A stretch of 6,224 bases of DNA from Candidatus Kaiserbacteria bacterium. GTDB taxonomy: Bacteria; Patescibacteriota; Minisyncoccia; Phycocordibacterales; UBA918. A program made the translations under genes and the position numbers. Each line of letters begins with the position of its first letter. Position 1 is the stretch's first letter. Of this stretch, positions 3,628 to 6,224 are shown one piece after another. The notes under the pieces were generated by a model that worked only from the letters and a program-made list of their open reading frames with translations, did no database searches and had not been told where the DNA came from. The stretch is taken from the NCBI GenBank assembly GCA_003245875.1, contig QKBW01000046.1:1-6224 (forward strand), in the 5' to 3' direction.

Positions 3628-5736
3628 ATGTGCCGTCATAATATTTCTCAATTGACGTATTTTAAAAAACTAAAACAGCCATATACTTATCTAACTGTAG
3701 GGAGTGTAGTTCTACTACTGATTATCGGAAGCACCTGGCTAGTATGGCAGGACGCATCTATGCGATATAGTCAACTACTTTCTCGTACCACATATGATCG
3801 CACTGGCACCCCTATAAGTCTCAGCGAAAACAGTAAAGGTCACTATGTGTATGCTGTTACCGCACTTCCGTCTAATTTTGAAGCATTACTTCTTAAAAAA
3901 GAAGATCGTTTCTTTAGATACCATTTGGGTATTAATCCTATTAGCACCATGCGCGCTGCACTATCCTACCTACGTGACGGCCACGCAGGCGGTTCAAGCA
4001 CTATCACCCAACAACTTGCAAAAAATCTACTCAACACCGAGACACAGAGAACTTTTGTAAACAAACTCATTGAGTCTGCATATGCGTTCAGTATTGAGTG
4101 TTTTGCCTCGAAAGACACCATCGTAACAATGTACGCTAACACAGCCTACTTTGGGAATCAGTTACAGGGTATTGGCACGGCAAGCTATGCCTACTTTGGA
4201 AAACCATTATCTGAGACCAGCCACAGTGAACAAATATCACTACTCGCAACCCTCTCATATCCAAGCACCAGAAACCCTTGGGAAGCTGATAATGCAATTT
4301 TTTCTCACAGCCTAAATCAACGAATATCCCCCACTGAACCTTTCATGCCACCAGACACAACTACTACCTATGCACTACAGCATGATGTCAGTTTTGAGTT
4401 ACGTACTGCTCACATTATATGTGACGAAACCTGCACGACCACTATTGACGATAACCTCACCACCACCATCAGAGCAATCCTTGACCGACACATACAGGAA
4501 GGCTGGCAACGTAACATACGCAACGGCGCAGTCGTTGTTATCAACCCACACACCGAAGAACTTCTCGCCATGGTCGGTAGTCGCGACCCTGCCAGCTCCG
4601 ACAATGGAAACCAAATCAACATGGCGCTCGAACCAAGACCAATTGGCTCTACCGTTAAACCTTTTATTTACGCAGAGGGGTTTGCCCGCGGATTGCGGCC
4701 ATACTCACTTGTTGAGGACCGAGAATATAAATACCCAATTGCTACTGGTTTTTCTTTATACCCAAAAAATTACGATGGCACCTACCATGGTGAAGTAACC
4801 CTGCACGAAGCACTCAGCAACAGCTTAAATGTACCGTCGGTCAAAACACTTGAATTTATTGGACTCGATGCCTTCTATACATTTTTAAGTGATGACTTGC
4901 ATTTTGAACCAATCCAAGACTATAACAGCTACCAGTACGGCATTGCTCTCGGTGGTCTCGAAATGGATCTTCTTACACTCACACACTACTTCTCCCTCTT
5001 TCCCAGAGGTGGATCACTCGCACCGCTGCGGGTACTTACGGACTCTACAAACAACTTCAACCTACCTCCACAATCACACATTGAGCAAGCCACTGAGGTA
5101 CTACCAAACTCTTTTACTCAACTCGTACACGCAATTATCAGCGACCGTTATACCGGCGTCAATCAATTTGGACTAGAAGGCAACCTCAACTTAACCTATG
5201 ATACCTACGGAGTAAAAACGGGCACTTCGCGAGACTTTCACGATAGCTGGGTCGTCGGGTACACCGGTGATTTCGTGGTTGGTGTCTGGATTGGAAACAC
5301 CGAAAATGAAGCCCTGGATCAAGTGTCTGGTTCAAGTGGTGCGGGCGCTATCTGGCATGATGTTATGGAGTACCTACTATCTACTCCGTACCACACACAA
5401 ACACCAATCACCACTGATCAGTTGCAACGTTTTTTTATTGATGGTAACGACGAATGGGGGCTCCAAGGTGATATCATTACCGATCATCGCACTTTACTCC
5501 AGGAGCATAATCTTATTCTAAGTATCCATGAAGGTGATGTTTTTGAACAAACCACAAACCTCACCATTCCACTTCGAGCACGCACTGATGTTACCTGGAC
5601 TATTGACGGCACAGTATACCAAACCGCACAAGAAACAAGTTTTACCCCACGAGAAGCATGTCAGTATGAAATTATAGCTACCGACAACACTGGTATGCGT
5701 GAGATTGTTACCATCAAGATTACTCAGCCGGAGTAA
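3628..5736 (+). CDS. pbpC: Penicillin-binding protein 1C (glycosyltransferase/transpeptidase)
   Basis: A complete 702-residue class A PBP, anchored by one helix (about 20-39) with its domains outside the membrane. The GT51 transglycosylase domain (about 75-220) has the catalytic motif EDRFFRYHLGIN with Glu92, then GGSSTITQQLAKN (121-133), a second glutamate in KLIES (Glu149), and YFGNQLQGI at 175-183. The transpeptidase domain (about 295-585) has SxxK at Ser341-Lys344 (GSTVKPF), SxN at Ser399-Asn401 (SLN) and KTG at 530-532. All catalytic motifs are intact, so both glycan polymerisation and peptide cross-linking or beta-lactam binding are expected. Residues about 630-702 form an Ig-like BiPBP_C domain, the mark of PBP1C. 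Escherichia coli PbpC is somewhat longer. The alpha-2-macroglobulin end next door supports the PbpC call. The start at 3628 puts the membrane helix near the N-terminus, but it lacks a ribosome binding site. Confidence 0.93.
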   Translation: MCRHNISQLTYFKKLKQPYTYLTVGSVVLLLIIGSTWLVWQDASMRYSQLLSRTTYDRTGTPISLSENSKGHYVYAVTALPSNFEALLLKKEDRFFRYHLGINPISTMRAALSYLRDGHAGGSSTITQQLAKNLLNTETQRTFVNKLIESAYAFSIECFASKDTIVTMYANTAYFGNQLQGIGTASYAYFGKPLSETSHSEQISLLATLSYPSTRNPWEADNAIFSHSLNQRISPTEPFMPPDTTTTYALQHDVSFELRTAHIICDETCTTTIDDNLTTTIRAILDRHIQEGWQRNIRNGAVVVINPHTEELLAMVGSRDPASSDNGNQINMALEPRPIGSTVKPFIYAEGFARGLRPYSLVEDREYKYPIATGFSLYPKNYDGTYHGEVTLHEALSNSLNVPSVKTLEFIGLDAFYTFLSDDLHFEPIQDYNSYQYGIALGGLEMDLLTLTHYFSLFPRGGSLAPLRVLTDSTNNFNLPPQSHIEQATEVLPNSFTQLVHAIISDRYTGVNQFGLEGNLNLTYDTYGVKTGTSRDFHDSWVVGYTGDFVVGVWIGNTENEALDQVSGSSGAGAIWHDVMEYLLSTPYHTQTPITTDQLQRFFIDGNDEWGLQGDIITDHRTLLQEHNLILSIHEGDVFEQTTNLTIPLRARTDVTWTIDGTVYQTAQETSFTPREACQYEIIATDNTGMREIVTIKITQPE

Positions 5737-6224
5737 CGTACACCACCCCTCCTTCAGTACGACCAAACACCTCCGGGAAGTAGAGTTCTTCTGCTCGTGC
5801 TGGCAAGTGTTGAAACTCTCCCGGTACCAAGGCGCGCAGGAAGTATTCATACTCATACACCCCAGCCGGTAAAGTCTCCATATATAAGAACACTCGATCA
5901 TCGTGTGATTCTGTATGAGTTGGATACAGACGACGCGTACTGTTTCCATAGCTGCCACCACTATTTTTCGAATGGAATACTTGTGCTGTTTGAGTATCAC
6001 CAAACAGATTGGTTAACCGACTAAAGAACCCACCAGTACCTGACATACCATCAGAAATAGTTTTCAATGTTTGTAGTGTTTGATCTTCGGTCTCCAGGTT
6101 AAAGTTTACAATCTCAAAACCAGCTGGGATCATATCTTCAACGGCCACATTAGAATACAAATCAGGTATTGTAATTATCAGCTTTCCTTTTACCACATCA
6201 CCAACTGCAACTTTAGAAAGCGGT
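5720..6224 (-). CDS. Bacterial alpha-2-macroglobulin family protein, C-terminal end
   Basis: Only the last 167 residues are in the window; the frame stays open to the right edge, so the real start lies well beyond it. Bacterial alpha-2-macroglobulins are large periplasmic or surface proteins that trap attacking proteases and work alongside PBP1C in wall repair. The visible part is the receptor-binding-like C-terminal domain. It has KVAVGDVVKGKL, then DMIPAGFEIVN, then a DDRVFLYMETLPAG strand pair, then the closing block RALVPGEFQHLPARAEELY and PEVFGRT, all typical of the end of this family. The thioester (CxEQ) and bait region, if present, are outside the window. About 50 residues between the PAGFE block and the DDRV block, with Gly/Ser- and Thr-rich stretches, look like an insertion relative to the usual short link. 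The gene converges on pbpC and overlaps its end by 17 bases. Confidence 0.88.
   Translation of the reverse strand, partial: PLSKVAVGDVVKGKLIITIPDLYSNVAVEDMIPAGFEIVNFNLETEDQTLQTLKTISDGMSGTGGFFSRLTNLFGDTQTAQVFHSKNSGGSYGNSTRRLYPTHTESHDDRVFLYMETLPAGVYEYEYFLRALVPGEFQHLPARAEELYFPEVFGRTEGGVVYVTPAE

Noticed and set aside
4370..4798. A 142-codon plus-strand open frame inside pbpC
   Set aside because: It lies wholly inside a complete, motif-rich pbpC in another frame; its protein is low in structure and rich in Thr, Ser and Leu, typical of a shadow frame.
5518..6003. A 161-codon minus-strand open frame across the pbpC and alpha-2-macroglobulin ends
   Set aside because: It overlaps two real genes with clear family motifs and has none of its own.

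Overview
The window is a compact bacterial chromosome segment with short intergenic gaps and standard stop codons; TGA ends the radical SAM and precursor genes, so a TGA-reassigned code is unlikely. The gene mix (a plant/fungal-like P3A H+-ATPase, a PBP1C-type enzyme beside a bacterial alpha-2-macroglobulin, a small WCGDVCP-type membrane-anchored protein, several starts without a Shine-Dalgarno) would fit a Candidate Phyla Radiation (Patescibacteria) genome. That assignment is an inference and not proven by the sequence.

Layout: (1) positions 1-635, minus strand: N-terminal part of a P-type ATPase, running off the left edge. (2) Positions 697-3023, minus strand: a small gene cluster read from right to left. 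It consists of a near-consensus promoter, a radical SAM/SPASM enzyme (1653-2960), a 58-residue peptide with five alternating cysteines (1408-1584), a strong intrinsic terminator (1360-1398), and a 220-residue protein with an HELLH zinc-protease motif (697-1359). (3) Positions 3076-3519, minus strand: a small single-pass membrane or secreted protein of unknown function with four conserved-looking cysteines. (4) Positions 3628-5736, plus strand: a bifunctional penicillin-binding protein of the PbpC type, complete. (5) Positions 5720-6224, minus strand: C-terminal end of an alpha-2-macroglobulin family protein, convergent with pbpC and overlapping it by 17 bases.

The centre of interest is block 2. 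A maturase with a complete SPASM cysteine set, a tiny Cys-rich peptide with an excellent ribosome binding site, and a putative metallopeptidase in one transcriptional direction look like a RiPP (ribosomally made, post-translationally modified peptide) biosynthetic cassette. The terminator just after the peptide gene, with its T-tract running into the next start codon, would give much precursor RNA and less peptidase RNA. A second candidate promoter lies at the end of the radical SAM gene and would boost the peptide further. The product, its cross-links and its function cannot be read from the sequence. No dedicated exporter gene is visible in the window.

Blocks 4 and 5 form the known partnership of PBP1C with bacterial alpha-2-macroglobulin (cell wall repair or protease trapping), here arranged tail to tail. 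No rRNA, tRNA, CRISPR array, insertion sequence or gene-free stretch over 300 bases was seen; the longest gaps are about 115 bases.
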